Below are positions 24,655-33,859 of a stretch of 64,000 nt of DNA, piece after piece (the stretch's first letter is position 1; each line of letters opens with the position of its first letter). Both the position numbers and the translations under genes were made by a program. The stretch lies in contig NZ_CP071793.1 of NCBI RefSeq assembly GCF_017498545.1, positions 7,081,001-7,145,000 on the forward strand. The letters are read 5' to 3'. The notes beneath the pieces were generated by a model that saw only the letters and a program-made list of their open reading frames with translations, ran no database searches and was not told the origin of the DNA. This DNA is from Sulfidibacter corallicola (GTDB lineage Bacteria; Acidobacteriota; Holophagae; Acanthopleuribacterales; Acanthopleuribacteraceae).

Positions 24655-27600
24655 ATGGACCCTGGGTCAACGCTTGCGCTTGGACTCTTGACCAACTTGG
24701 TGACGGATGGCGTCAAACGCCGCATCCAATCCTTGACACCCCAGCTGGGTGAAGCAGCCTTGGGGCTGCCCAACCAATTGACCCTGCAAGCACGCTTCGA
24801 ATCGGCGATGGCCTCGGCGCTGCACCACCTCCAAGACCGTCATCCCGAATATGCCGAAGACCAGCAGTGGGTTGTGGAGACCTTGCGTGACCAGGGTTTT
24901 GCCGAAGTCTTCTGGCAGGCCTACCGTTCCGGTTACGCCACGGCCGCCGACGAAGACTTGAGTGCCCTGTTCGCCGGGGTCGGCGGCACCTTCCGCAAGG
25001 AAATGGGTTTCGATCCGATCGGCCTGGCGAGGCACCTTCGCGAAGCCATTTCCATCGCGCTGCGGGAGCAACTCCCTGAGGTGGCCCAACTCCTCGAAGC
25101 CCATCAAGCCCATGAACAATTGACCGCTCTCAATGAGGTGATCGAAGCCCATTTCCAGCAAACCCATCAAGCATCACGGCATATGCAGAACGGCCAGGAG
25201 CAAATGGCTCAAAAGCTGGACGAGATCCACAGCAAGATTGAGCTCCTTCTGTCCGGTAGCCGTGAATTCCCGCAACTCGAACACATCCCAGATGGGACAC
25301 CTACTACCGAAGCGGCGCACACCGAAACCAAGCCCTTGCGTTGCGAGCCCAACCTTTCCTGGCTCCATCTCTCCGACTTCCAATTCGGGGAATCGCCCGA
25401 CTGGCGCCAGGAAAAGGTGTTGGCTGATCTAGCACGGGATGTAATCGAGCCGCTGAAAAACGATCGCGGTTTGCCCCGCTGGGTTTGCCTGACGGGTGAC
25501 ATCGCCGATAAGGGTCGACCCGAGGAGTACGACACGGCAACCCAAACACTCAACAGGTTGGCGGAGCATCTCGGCCAGGATCCCGTCACCGATTGGTTCC
25601 TGGTTCCCGGTAATCACGACGTGTACCGGCCCGATATCGGCAAGCGTTTGCGCCGAGAACGCGACGGACTGGATGTTTCCGATGTCAACCTCATCCTGGA
25701 GGACCCAGAGGAAATCGAGCGTTACGCAAAACGCCAAAAGGCTTTTTGCCAATTTACCGAATCGTGGCTCGGAGAAGACCGCAAATTTCGGACCGAGCGC
25801 CCTTGGACCGTGGAGATTCAAACCCTGGGCGATCTGACCATCGCCTTCCTGTGCCTCAATTCGGCTTGGGCGAGTCAAGACAAGCAGGACCAGTTCCACC
25901 TGGCCCTGGGCGACTACCAACTTTCGCAGGCCCTGGCCGAAGCGGATCGAGCGGGCGCCCATATCAAGGTCGCCTTGCACCACCACCCCCTTGAAGACCT
26001 GATGAAAGATGACGCCGAAACCGCCGAGGCGCGGCTCAAGGGCCCCGGCGGCTGTCACTTCGTGCTGCACGGACACGTCCTAAAACCGCGGTTCCGCAAA
26101 GTGGCACTACCCGACAGCGACTGTTTCGAGTCCGCCGCCGGCGCATGTCGGGTCGCAGCGGGGCGGACATGTTCCGTCAACTATATGGCTATCGACCCGG
26201 TCACCCGCGTCATCTATTTCAAAGCCTGGGCCTACAATCCGGATCGAGGCTTTTGGTACGCCGCCAACGACCTCTTTCGAGGCGTGGAAGGCGCATGCAC
26301 ATGGCCGATCCCCGAATCGTGGAACCTGCCTCTTTTTCGCCAACCGCAATCGGGCATTGACGACACTACCTGTAAAGACCAGCCAACCCGACCCTTCCAC
26401 ATCCCGAAAAGCTACCAAAAAAAGATGCTGATGAAGTTCCGCGACCTCCATGCCCAACTCACTCGCGACAAAGCGGGCAAGCTATCTCTGGAGGAGGTGT
26501 TCGTCTCGCTCGAAACCGCCTGGCAGGAGCCAGTCACAGAGAATCAAGCGGGGAAACGCCAAGAGCAGGCGGAGGGCCCAGAGAGAGGAGAGCCGCAAAC
26601 GAGATCTTGCGAATCGTTGTGCGAGCACGAGGCATTCCGTCATTTCGTGCTTGCCGGCGATCCCGGCAGCGGGAAGACAACGCTTTTGCGGTTCCTCGTA
26701 GTGTCCCGCTTGACCCCGAAAAGCGAGCTGATGCCGATCCTGCTTCCGTTGGCCGAGTTCCAAAATTGGCTCCAGCCTCATCCCGGCCATCACGGGGGCC
26801 TTTTATTGGAGTGGGCGGCAGAAGTGTACGGTGAAAACGGCGTTGATGCAGCCTTCCTCGATACCTATGCAGGGCAGGGTCGAATCCTTTGGCTGTTGGA
26901 CGGGTTTGACGAGATCTTCGACGAATCGAGCCGTCTGAGAGCGGCGAAAATCATTGGAAACTGGGTCAGCAGCGTACAGGGACATGGCGACCGGCTTCTG
27001 CTGACATCTCGGCCTCACGCGCTGGAAAGCTCTCTGGTTCTCACCAAGCTGGCGCTGCCCGACACCCAAGCCTCGATTTTGCCGCTGTCAAAACCCCTTC
27101 AAAACATCTTTCTCAGTAATTGGTTTCTGGGCTTGTTCGGCAAGAACAGGGAAGAAGAGGCCGAGGCGCGGCAGGGGCAGCTATCGGGTATCCTCGAAGA
27201 TCGGGAGGGCCTCGGCCCTTTCCGGGAAAACCCAATGTTGCTTTCGATCCTGGCGATCCTGTACTACAACGGGGACGAACTGCCGGATCGCCGCGCCGAC
27301 CTGTATGAGCGGGCGGTCGAGGTTCTTCTCTCCCAGCGGTTTGGTGCCAACGCCAGCGGAGGGAGTAGCGACAAGGTTCGGCAAATCACGCGGGCGCTGA
27401 GCAGGGTGGCACGCAACCTGATGGAAGCGGGAAAAGGAAAAGAGATCGGGGAGCGCCAGTTCCGCGAGTGGTTTGCGGTGGGTTACGGTAAGGGAAAAAG
27501 CGGGGCGCAGGAAGATCTTTCGGGAGTGATCCGCGAGCTGGGAAACCATTCGGGCCTTTTGAAATTGTCGGGTGCGGTGCATCCCCGTTACGCGTTTGCG

Positions 27601-28812
27601 CATTTAACGTTCCAAGAATTCCTGGCGGCGCGTTCCTATGCGAACGATCCGCAGCCCAGCATTTCCTTGCGGGATCGTTTGGAGGAGGGCGCTTGGCGTG
27701 AGGTGATCCTTTTGACGGCGGGGTGTCTGTTCGGTCCAGGTCCGGAATATCACGGGCCAAATTTCATCCGGGAACTGTTCGCGGAGTGCGATAGGGGCGA
27801 ACATTGCGGGCAAATTTTGAGCCTGGCGATGGAAGCGATGGCCGAGGCGCCAAGTCACATGGACCTCTCCGGAGAGATCGAGCGGGCCAAGAAGCAAGCG
27901 CTTTCGATCTTGCAGGACCGAGAAACCACCGCGAGCGAAAAAGTCCGAGACTCGTTGGGCCTATCGCTGGGAAGGCTGGGTGATCCAAGGCTGGGATTCG
28001 AAAAGCCGGAACGCTGGGTGTGGATCCCGCCAGGACGCTTCACCATGGGTCGAGACGATGGGTTAGACCATGAGAAGCCCGCTCACGAGGTGATGGTCGA
28101 GCATGGCTTTTTCCTGGCCAAGTACCCGGTGACCAACCAGGAATACGGCGAGTTTATGAGAGAAAAAGGTTATCAGAACAAGCATTGGTGGAGTCCACTG
28201 GGATTGCGATGGCTGGAAGAGCGAGGCGAGGATATTTCTGAGCCGAGGCATTGGAAGACGTCGCGGTTTGGGAAACCGAACCAGCCCGTGGTAGGGATAA
28301 GTTGGTTCGAGGCGGAAGCCTATTGCAATTGGTTGTCGGCCCACTTGGCGTCGGCGCCGCCCCAGGGTTGGCAAGGCCTTCTAGAAGTGAGACTCCCGAG
28401 TGAAATCGAATGGGAATATGCGACACGGGGCAGGGAAAGTCATTCTTACCCTTGGGGGGAAGATGAACCAGACGACCGGTTAGCGAACTTTGGAATGAAC
28501 CTGGGTCGCTCCTCTGCCGTGGGTGTTTATCCAAAAGGTGGGACACCCAGCGGTTTGTTGGATATGGGCGGGAATGTGTGGGAGTGGTGCCGAACTCGCT
28601 TTGAGAAGAAAGCCTATGGTATGCCGTGGGAAGCACGGCATCGGCTGATTATCGAAAAGATTAATCATGTTGCCTGCGTGCGCGGGGGGTCCTGGCTCAA
28701 CAGGGACTGGGAGCTCCCTGCCGCCTACCGCATCTGGTTCACGGCTGGCAACCGCGTCTTCCTCGTCGGGTTTCGGTGTTGTTGTGTGGCGGTTCCGAGT
28801 GCCGAGCCTTAA
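24655..28812 (+). CDS. Metallophosphoesterase-NACHT-FGE fusion, copy 2 (degenerate MPE)
   Basis: A 1,385-residue paralogue with an extra N-terminal helical and coiled-coil region (residues 1-230: TLALGLLTNLVTDGVKRRIQ to AQKLDEIHSKIELLL). The phosphoesterase-like domain (about 232-560) keeps TGDIADKG and VPGNHD, but the first motif is LSDFQFG (Q243 for His) and the last GHVL (L476 for His). Two metal ligands are therefore lost and it may be inactive. NACHT: GDPGSGKTT from 668, ILWLLDGFDEIFD, LLLTSRPHA. The FGE domain starts near 1119 and ends in variable region VR2. The ATG at 24655 has GGAAGG upstream. It may act as a regulatory or signalling partner of copies 1 and 3. Confidence 0.9.
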   Translation: MDPGSTLALGLLTNLVTDGVKRRIQSLTPQLGEAALGLPNQLTLQARFESAMASALHHLQDRHPEYAEDQQWVVETLRDQGFAEVFWQAYRSGYATAADEDLSALFAGVGGTFRKEMGFDPIGLARHLREAISIALREQLPEVAQLLEAHQAHEQLTALNEVIEAHFQQTHQASRHMQNGQEQMAQKLDEIHSKIELLLSGSREFPQLEHIPDGTPTTEAAHTETKPLRCEPNLSWLHLSDFQFGESPDWRQEKVLADLARDVIEPLKNDRGLPRWVCLTGDIADKGRPEEYDTATQTLNRLAEHLGQDPVTDWFLVPGNHDVYRPDIGKRLRRERDGLDVSDVNLILEDPEEIERYAKRQKAFCQFTESWLGEDRKFRTERPWTVEIQTLGDLTIAFLCLNSAWASQDKQDQFHLALGDYQLSQALAEADRAGAHIKVALHHHPLEDLMKDDAETAEARLKGPGGCHFVLHGHVLKPRFRKVALPDSDCFESAAGACRVAAGRTCSVNYMAIDPVTRVIYFKAWAYNPDRGFWYAANDLFRGVEGACTWPIPESWNLPLFRQPQSGIDDTTCKDQPTRPFHIPKSYQKKMLMKFRDLHAQLTRDKAGKLSLEEVFVSLETAWQEPVTENQAGKRQEQAEGPERGEPQTRSCESLCEHEAFRHFVLAGDPGSGKTTLLRFLVVSRLTPKSELMPILLPLAEFQNWLQPHPGHHGGLLLEWAAEVYGENGVDAAFLDTYAGQGRILWLLDGFDEIFDESSRLRAAKIIGNWVSSVQGHGDRLLLTSRPHALESSLVLTKLALPDTQASILPLSKPLQNIFLSNWFLGLFGKNREEEAEARQGQLSGILEDREGLGPFRENPMLLSILAILYYNGDELPDRRADLYERAVEVLLSQRFGANASGGSSDKVRQITRALSRVARNLMEAGKGKEIGERQFREWFAVGYGKGKSGAQEDLSGVIRELGNHSGLLKLSGAVHPRYAFAHLTFQEFLAARSYANDPQPSISLRDRLEEGAWREVILLTAGCLFGPGPEYHGPNFIRELFAECDRGEHCGQILSLAMEAMAEAPSHMDLSGEIERAKKQALSILQDRETTASEKVRDSLGLSLGRLGDPRLGFEKPERWVWIPPGRFTMGRDDGLDHEKPAHEVMVEHGFFLAKYPVTNQEYGEFMREKGYQNKHWWSPLGLRWLEERGEDISEPRHWKTSRFGKPNQPVVGISWFEAEAYCNWLSAHLASAPPQGWQGLLEVRLPSEIEWEYATRGRESHSYPWGEDEPDDRLANFGMNLGRSSAVGVYPKGGTPSGLLDMGGNVWEWCRTRFEKKAYGMPWEARHRLIIEKINHVACVRGGSWLNRDWELPAAYRIWFTAGNRVFLVGFRCCCVAVPSAEP
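28672..28809 (+). repeat. DGR-like variable region VR2
   Basis: A 138-nt segment aligned gaplessly with VR1 and VR3. It retains adenine at several columns where the other two have changed (for example AAC, GAC, TAC and AAC at codons 10, 12, 19 and 27), so it may be the closest of the three to the unseen template. Confidence 0.8.
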
Positions 28813-29127
28813 TGCTTGTCTTTTTGGTATTTGGTGCGCTTATTGAAGAAAAAATTAGGGGTAATTCGATATCTTCTGTCCGTGGGTGGTAGACCAAATA
28901 GTGCAGAAGAGATTGAGGAAACGATTTGAAATGGCAGCACCCCTCTCGACTGAAGAGCCGGAGCGGATGCTGCATGGTTGATGGGGCACCATGCCGCTTT
29001 GACCAGCATGAGCCAAATGGACCTCGTCGATACCATTGGAATGGAATGTTGTTATTGGTATTTATGCTAGTATTTATTCACCGGATAAACCCACAAAGCA
29101 AAATTACTAGAAGATTGAGAGGGTACC
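28813..29127. other. Intergenic DNA between copies 2 and 3
   Basis: 315 bp without a supported gene. The TGTC dyads found 3' of copies 1 and 3 are not present here. Start signals of copy 3 (GAGAGGG at about 29118) are at its end. Confidence 0.35.
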
Positions 29128-32100
29128 GTGGATGGCCGCTTAGAGCATGCATCGGAAATATCTTGGCTCCACCTCTCCGATTTCCACTTTGGCAAAGGCC
29201 AGGATTGGCAACAGCAGAGGGTGATGAACGCTTTGCAGCGCGATGTCATCGGTGCTCTGGAAAAGGACGACTTACTGCCCAATTGGGTTTGTATCACGGG
29301 CGATATCGCCAACAAGGGTTTACCCACGGAATATGCGGCGGCCGTGAAGGCCTTTGACAAGCTGGCGAACGCCATGGGGCACGACCCCGTGCGTGATTGG
29401 TTCCTGGTGCCGGGCAATCACGACGTGAATCGAAACTCGATTGGACCATTTCAGAAAAAGCAACGTCAACTTTTCGACCGTGAGACGGTAAACGAAATCC
29501 TCACCAATGCTGGTACCCTGTCCTCATTCGCCGAGCGTCAATCACCATTCTTTACCTTCACCAAGGACTTTTTGGGCGCCGAGCGTGCCTTTACCGCGAA
29601 ACAACCTTGGCGGGTGGAGATTCGCGAGGTTGCCGGCTTGACCATAGCGTTCCTGTGCCTCAACTCGGCATGGGCCTGCCAGGACGATGAGGATGCCCGG
29701 CGCATTGCCCTGGGTGAATATCAAGTCCAGCAAGCCTTGAACGAAGCCCGCGACCGCGGAGCCCATCTGAAAATCGCGTTGTTCCACCACCCGTTTGAGG
29801 ATCTTCGCGAGGATGACCGCGTAGCCGTCAAGGACCTCTTGACGGCGCCTGACGGCTGCCAGTTCATGTTGCGGGGGCACCTCCACGACAGTGAGCTGGT
29901 CTACACCAAATACCCCGACAGCGACTGCTTTCCCACGGCTGCCGGGGCCTGCTGGGTCGATTCCACCTACCCGCACCGAGTCAATTGGACCCGACTCGAT
30001 CTGGCGAATCGCCGCATCGACATGCGGGTGTGGTCCTATGCCCATGAGCGGGCCGGGCATTGGGCGCTCGACCGCCGCCTCTATCGAAACGGCTTCGACG
30101 GCAAGATCAGTTGGCCGATTCCCGATTCTTGGAGGCTTCACCCAGGACATTCGCCGCAGCCCCCGAAAGCATCTCCGTCGATCCCCTCCACTTACCGACG
30201 CTGGGTGCAATCGAGAGTGACCTATTCGGAATCGTTGAACCTCGATGAAGGCTCCAAAGAGGTTCGCTTGGCTGATCTGTATTACCCGCTGGATACCTCG
30301 TGGGAAACGCCGGAGGAAGAAGCCGAGCGCAAAAAAAAGGAAGAGCAGGCAGCAAAAGAGGCAGACCGGAATGCGCGTCTCGACCAAGGACGCGGTGGTG
30401 TACGGCGACCCCTGGACGATCTTCTGAATTTCGATGACCACCGGCACTTCCTCATCAAGGGCGATCCCGGATCGGGCAAATCGACATTTCTGAAGTACAC
30501 CGCTTATCGCATGCTGACAAACGAGGCATCCCCCTGTCATCCGATCTTGCTGGAACTGAAAGACTTTGCCGATTGGCTGGACCTATCCGACAAGCCTGCC
30601 ACCGCTGACAGTCTCCTGCTCTGGGCCGAAGCTGAATTGACGTCATTCGGGATCAGCCGAGAGACCTTGGCAAAGGAAAGCCAGGCAGGCCGGCTGTGCT
30701 GGCTGCTGGACGGCTTGGACGAGGTGTTCGTGCCGGAAAAGCGCTTGGCGGTCGCCAAAATCCTCGGCCAGTTCAACCATTGCCACGGTGAGGCGGCGCG
30801 CGTTTTGATCACGACGCGGCCCCACGCGTGGGCCCAAGCGGGGATCCAGGAAGCGTTATGCCTGGCGGGCCGAGTGGCTCCGCTGCTCTCCCTCAGCCAA
30901 GCAGGGCAAAGGAAATTGCTGATCAAATGGTTCGAAGGGGCTTCGCCAAACCAGGGTGAGGACCTCCAAAAGAACCTGGCCCGGCGGGCCGGCGGCCATC
31001 CTCGAATTCGGGAAATGATGGAAAACCCGCTGTTGCTGACGGTGATCGCCACCATTTTTCACGCGGGCAAGAACCTGCCGGAGTATCGGGTGGAATTGTA
31101 CGAACGAGCGATCGACGTGCTTTTGACCAGACGTTTCGGCCATGAAGCGGAGCACCAGAATTCGGAGCGGGTTCCGATCACTCGAGGATTGAGACGGGTA
31201 GCGCGGGCGATGTACGAACACAACCGAGTGCGAAGCGTCCCGCACGAGTTGTTCGTGTCCTGGTTTCGGAGTACCCATGACGATGAGGAGAAAGCCGCGG
31301 CATTGGTGCGGCGGATCGGGGCGCGTTCGGGGTTTTTGAGGGCACGGGGTGAGCCACCGGAATATGCCTTCAGCCACCTTGGTTTCCAGGAGTACCTGGC
31401 CGCTTTGGGATTCGCAGCGGAAGCGGACCCCTTCGCCGTGCTGGAGAAGCACTTGGATCAAGGCGCTTGGGAAGAAGTTATTCTGCTGACGGGCGCCTAC
31501 CTGGCCAAGGCGGGTACTCATGGTGGGGAAACGTTCTATGCAGGGTTAGTGGCTCGAGCAGAGAAGGAACCGGAAGCCTTGAAGCCTTTATTGCTGGCGA
31601 CCAAAGCGGCAGCGGAGGCACCGCAAGGGACCGTGGACGCGGGCGCGATCAGGATTCTGCAGGACCGAGCCCAAGCATGGATCGCAAATGGAAAGGGAGA
31701 GCCCGAGGCACGCCAAGAATTGGGCCTGGCTTTGGGGCGGCTGGGTGATCCTCGTCTAGAGAGGAACGAATCGGTTCAGTGGGTCAAGGTGGCCAAGGGC
31801 AGTTTTATGATGGGATCGGAGGCGGAAGAGGACTCCCAGCCCATTCATCGGGTGACGATCAGTCGAGATTTCTACCTATCGCGGTACCCGGTGACCAACC
31901 AGGAGTTCGCGGCCTTCATGAACGATAGGGGCTACGAAACCGAAGGCTATTGGAGTGTCAGAGGTTGGCGTTGGCACACGCAAAGCGAAGCCGAGTTCGA
32001 AACGTGGTGGCAGGCCTTCCGCGAAAAACACGAGTTAGAAGAACAGGTTCGGAAATATTTCCAACCAGGGCTTCGTGAACCGTTTTTTTGGAACGAATCA

Positions 32101-32649
32101 AAGTTCAATGGGCGAAACCAGCCAGTAGTGGGGGTTTCCAAGTATGAGGCCGAGGCTTATTGCGGTTGGTTGAAGGGACAGTTGGACCGTGAGCCGACGG
32201 CCTGGTGGAAAATGGGGGAAATGGAAGTGCGATTACCCCGGGAAGCGGAATGGGAATACGCGGCGCGGGGACCCGAAGGAAGGACCTATCCGTGGGGAGA
32301 TGCGATACCCGACCGTACCCGGGCCAACTATGACGTGGCATTGAGAAACACCAGCGTGGTGGGGTTGTACCCCCAGGGAACTACCGCCGAGGGTTTGTGG
32401 GATATGGCGGGCAATGTATGGGAGTGGTGCGAGGACGATTGGAAAGAGGACTATCGAGCGCGGGGCGAAGAGGCCAGAGATCCCGTGGGAAGGGTGGATG
32501 GTGAAAATGCCTGCCTGCGCGGGGGGTCCTGGTTCAACAGGGCCAGGGGGCTTCCTGCCGCCTGCCGCTTCGGGCGCAGGGCTGGCGTCCGCGGCAGCGG
32601 CGTCGGGTTTCGGTGTTGTTGTGTGGCGGTTCCGCGTGCCGAGCCTTGA
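29128..32649 (+). CDS. Metallophosphoesterase-NACHT-FGE fusion, copy 3
   Basis: A 1,173-residue paralogue without the N-terminal extension of copy 2. Phosphoesterase motifs are complete: D18-x-H20 (LSDFHFG), ITGDIANKG, VPGNHDVN, LFHHP and GH251-L-H253. A charged linker (about 392-425) leads to NACHT with GDPGSGKST from 445, LCWLLDGLDEVF and VLITTRPHA. The FGE domain from about 883 (VKVAKGSFMMGS) has a longer insertion (WHTQSEAEFETWWQ) than copies 1 and 2, and still ends in VR3. The GTG at 29128 follows GAGAGGG. Copies 1 and 2 are closer to each other than to copy 3, yet all three share a near-identical 3' end, which fits gene-specific homing rather than ordinary conservation. Confidence 0.9.
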   Translation: MDGRLEHASEISWLHLSDFHFGKGQDWQQQRVMNALQRDVIGALEKDDLLPNWVCITGDIANKGLPTEYAAAVKAFDKLANAMGHDPVRDWFLVPGNHDVNRNSIGPFQKKQRQLFDRETVNEILTNAGTLSSFAERQSPFFTFTKDFLGAERAFTAKQPWRVEIREVAGLTIAFLCLNSAWACQDDEDARRIALGEYQVQQALNEARDRGAHLKIALFHHPFEDLREDDRVAVKDLLTAPDGCQFMLRGHLHDSELVYTKYPDSDCFPTAAGACWVDSTYPHRVNWTRLDLANRRIDMRVWSYAHERAGHWALDRRLYRNGFDGKISWPIPDSWRLHPGHSPQPPKASPSIPSTYRRWVQSRVTYSESLNLDEGSKEVRLADLYYPLDTSWETPEEEAERKKKEEQAAKEADRNARLDQGRGGVRRPLDDLLNFDDHRHFLIKGDPGSGKSTFLKYTAYRMLTNEASPCHPILLELKDFADWLDLSDKPATADSLLLWAEAELTSFGISRETLAKESQAGRLCWLLDGLDEVFVPEKRLAVAKILGQFNHCHGEAARVLITTRPHAWAQAGIQEALCLAGRVAPLLSLSQAGQRKLLIKWFEGASPNQGEDLQKNLARRAGGHPRIREMMENPLLLTVIATIFHAGKNLPEYRVELYERAIDVLLTRRFGHEAEHQNSERVPITRGLRRVARAMYEHNRVRSVPHELFVSWFRSTHDDEEKAAALVRRIGARSGFLRARGEPPEYAFSHLGFQEYLAALGFAAEADPFAVLEKHLDQGAWEEVILLTGAYLAKAGTHGGETFYAGLVARAEKEPEALKPLLLATKAAAEAPQGTVDAGAIRILQDRAQAWIANGKGEPEARQELGLALGRLGDPRLERNESVQWVKVAKGSFMMGSEAEEDSQPIHRVTISRDFYLSRYPVTNQEFAAFMNDRGYETEGYWSVRGWRWHTQSEAEFETWWQAFREKHELEEQVRKYFQPGLREPFFWNESKFNGRNQPVVGVSKYEAEAYCGWLKGQLDREPTAWWKMGEMEVRLPREAEWEYAARGPEGRTYPWGDAIPDRTRANYDVALRNTSVVGLYPQGTTAEGLWDMAGNVWEWCEDDWKEDYRARGEEARDPVGRVDGENACLRGGSWFNRARGLPAACRFGRRAGVRGSGVGFRCCCVAVPRAEP
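32509..32646 (+). repeat. DGR-like variable region VR3
   Basis: A 138-nt segment aligned gaplessly with VR1 and VR2. It is the most diverged in codons 21-31, where W, F and L of the others become G, R and G, while flanking bases are unchanged. Confidence 0.8.
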
Positions 32650-32767
32650 TGTTTGATTATTGGTTATTGTTCTTTTCCGGGTTTGGTTTCTGTGAAGCTC
32701 TAGAGGTTTTTTTCCAAAAAATGGGGTCATAGGGGCGTAGCCCCTATTTTTCAGGGCGCACCAAAAG

Positions 32768-32866
32768 TGTCATCATGGTGACACTTTGTTAGCATCTTTG
32801 TCACCACGGTGACACTTTTGTCATGTACTTTGTCAACGTATTGACAAATTTGTCACGAAGGTGACA
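32768..32866 (+). repeat. TGTCA-N6-TGACA dyad array
   Basis: TGTCATCATGGTGACA (32768), TGTCACCACGGTGACA (32799), TGTCAACGTATTGACA (32831) and TGTCACGAAGGTGACA (32851), with weaker half copies at about 32787 and 32819. All have perfect 5-bp arms. The array begins 119 bp after the stop of copy 3 and ends before the stop of the convergent gene at 32993, so it is not in an obvious promoter. Nothing else is seen in 32650-32992. Confidence 0.8.
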
Positions 32867-32992
32867 CCAAGAGCTGGTAATGCAAGCCCAGGGTCGATGG
32901 ATGGCAATAGCGTGGCCAATACCGACTTGAGGGAAGCAATTGAACCCACCGATCGAAAATCTTATAGATGAGTGGGGCACACCCTCTCCCCA

Positions 32993-33355
32993 CTACCCTA
33001 CCTGGTCCTCGGTTTCGACGCGGCATTTGGCCAAGTAGATTTCGATATCCAGGCGCTTGTAGACGACTCGGCCGTTTCGGCTCCGGCTCAACTTGTGGTA
33101 CGCCGGCCCGCGGCCTTCGTGTCGGAGTTGCTGGAGGGTCTTGACTCCAAGAGGATACTGGGCGGCGACTTGACTTTCGCTTAACCACTCGGGTGGGACT
33201 GCGGCCTGATCGATGTCCTCTTCGATTTGGGCGATGATGCTCCTGACCGATTCAGGATCATTGCGGACTTGGGAAAGCAGAGCGGCGAATCGCCACAAAC
33301 ATCCTTTGATCGTGCTGCGCTTCAAGACTTGATATTGTTTCTTTTTGTTGCTCAT
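32993..33355 (-). CDS. Excisionase-type HTH protein (HTH_17-like)
   Basis: A 120-residue protein. The C-terminal half (WLSESQVAAQYPLGVKTLQQ, LRHEGRGPAYHKL, GRVVYKRLDIEIYLAK) is the winged helix-turn-helix of the MerR/excisionase family that inserts DNA-binding domains for phage and ICE regulation. The N-terminal half is helical. The ATG at 33355 follows GGAGAA. It marks the left side of a plasmid- or ICE-like module. The motif SESQVAAQYPLGVKTL is diagnostic. Confidence 0.75.
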   Translation of the reverse strand: MSNKKKQYQVLKRSTIKGCLWRFAALLSQVRNDPESVRSIIAQIEEDIDQAAVPPEWLSESQVAAQYPLGVKTLQQLRHEGRGPAYHKLSRSRNGRVVYKRLDIEIYLAKCRVETEDQVG

Positions 33356-33446
33356 TTTATTTCTCCGTGAGTCAAATGAGCGTCCTTTTTACCTCCATGC
33401 CAGTCATTAGTATACGCGAATACAATTGGGAATGGCGAAAAAAATT

Positions 33447-33609
33447 TCATTTTTTCCTGATGGTTCTTTCTTTCATGGCCTCCACTCGGTTTAACCCTAT
33501 CTTTTCCAATAATACGCGTGCTGTTTCGACATCATCGCTGACCATCAAGACTATCAATCAGGAATTTTGGTAGGCGAGGTTCTTTTGTTGTTTTGGTAGA
33601 ACTCATCAT
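33447..33609 (-). CDS. Two overlapping small ORFs, possible frameshifted gene
   Basis: On the minus strand, an ORF from 33609 to 33532 (begins MSSTKTTKEPRLPKFLI) overlaps by 14 nt a second ORF from 33545 to 33447 (MVSDDVETARVLLEKIG then LNRVEAMKERTIRKK). Joined by a frame change they would give a small basic protein of about 50 residues. This could be two coupled peptides or one decayed gene. No family recognised. Confidence 0.3.
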
Positions 33610-33710
33610 CGCTTGTGAATTCATCACTCCTGGTGCTGAATCTATGACATTTTCCAGGTAGACCTTTCCGCACGCCGATGCGTTTCGCCTTCTACGTTCG
33701 ACACTTCCTC

Positions 33711-33840
33711 GGTGCGCCCCCCGGAACTGGCCCGATGTTGGCGAGTCTGCCAAAGCCGTCAAGATCGCGGCTCGCAGGCTCCCCGAATCTTGACGGCTCC
33801 GCCCGACCCGCCTTTTGGGCCGCCAATTCCGGGGGGCACC
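33711..33840 (+). promoter_or_regulatory. Nested long inverted repeat upstream of the OB-fold gene
   Basis: Outer arms GCCCCCCGGAACTGGC (about 33716-33731) and GCCAATTCCGGGGGGC (33822-33837) pair with one mismatch. Inner arms AGCCGTCAAGAT (33754-33765) and ATCTTGACGGCT (33787-33798) are perfect, with a 21-nt loop. It ends 20 bp before the start at 33860. Its place before a single-strand-binding-like gene suggests a structured regulatory DNA or RNA element. The rest of 33356-33859 holds only the small minus-strand ORFs. Confidence 0.55.
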
Positions 33841-33859
33841 CCGCTTCAGGAGGTCGAAC

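Noticed and set aside
20842..32649. FGE-like domains as real formylglycine-generating or sulfatase-activating enzymes
   Set aside because: The region corresponding to the catalytic end of the fold is the variable segment, there is no sulfatase partner, and fusion to NACHT points to a binding role.
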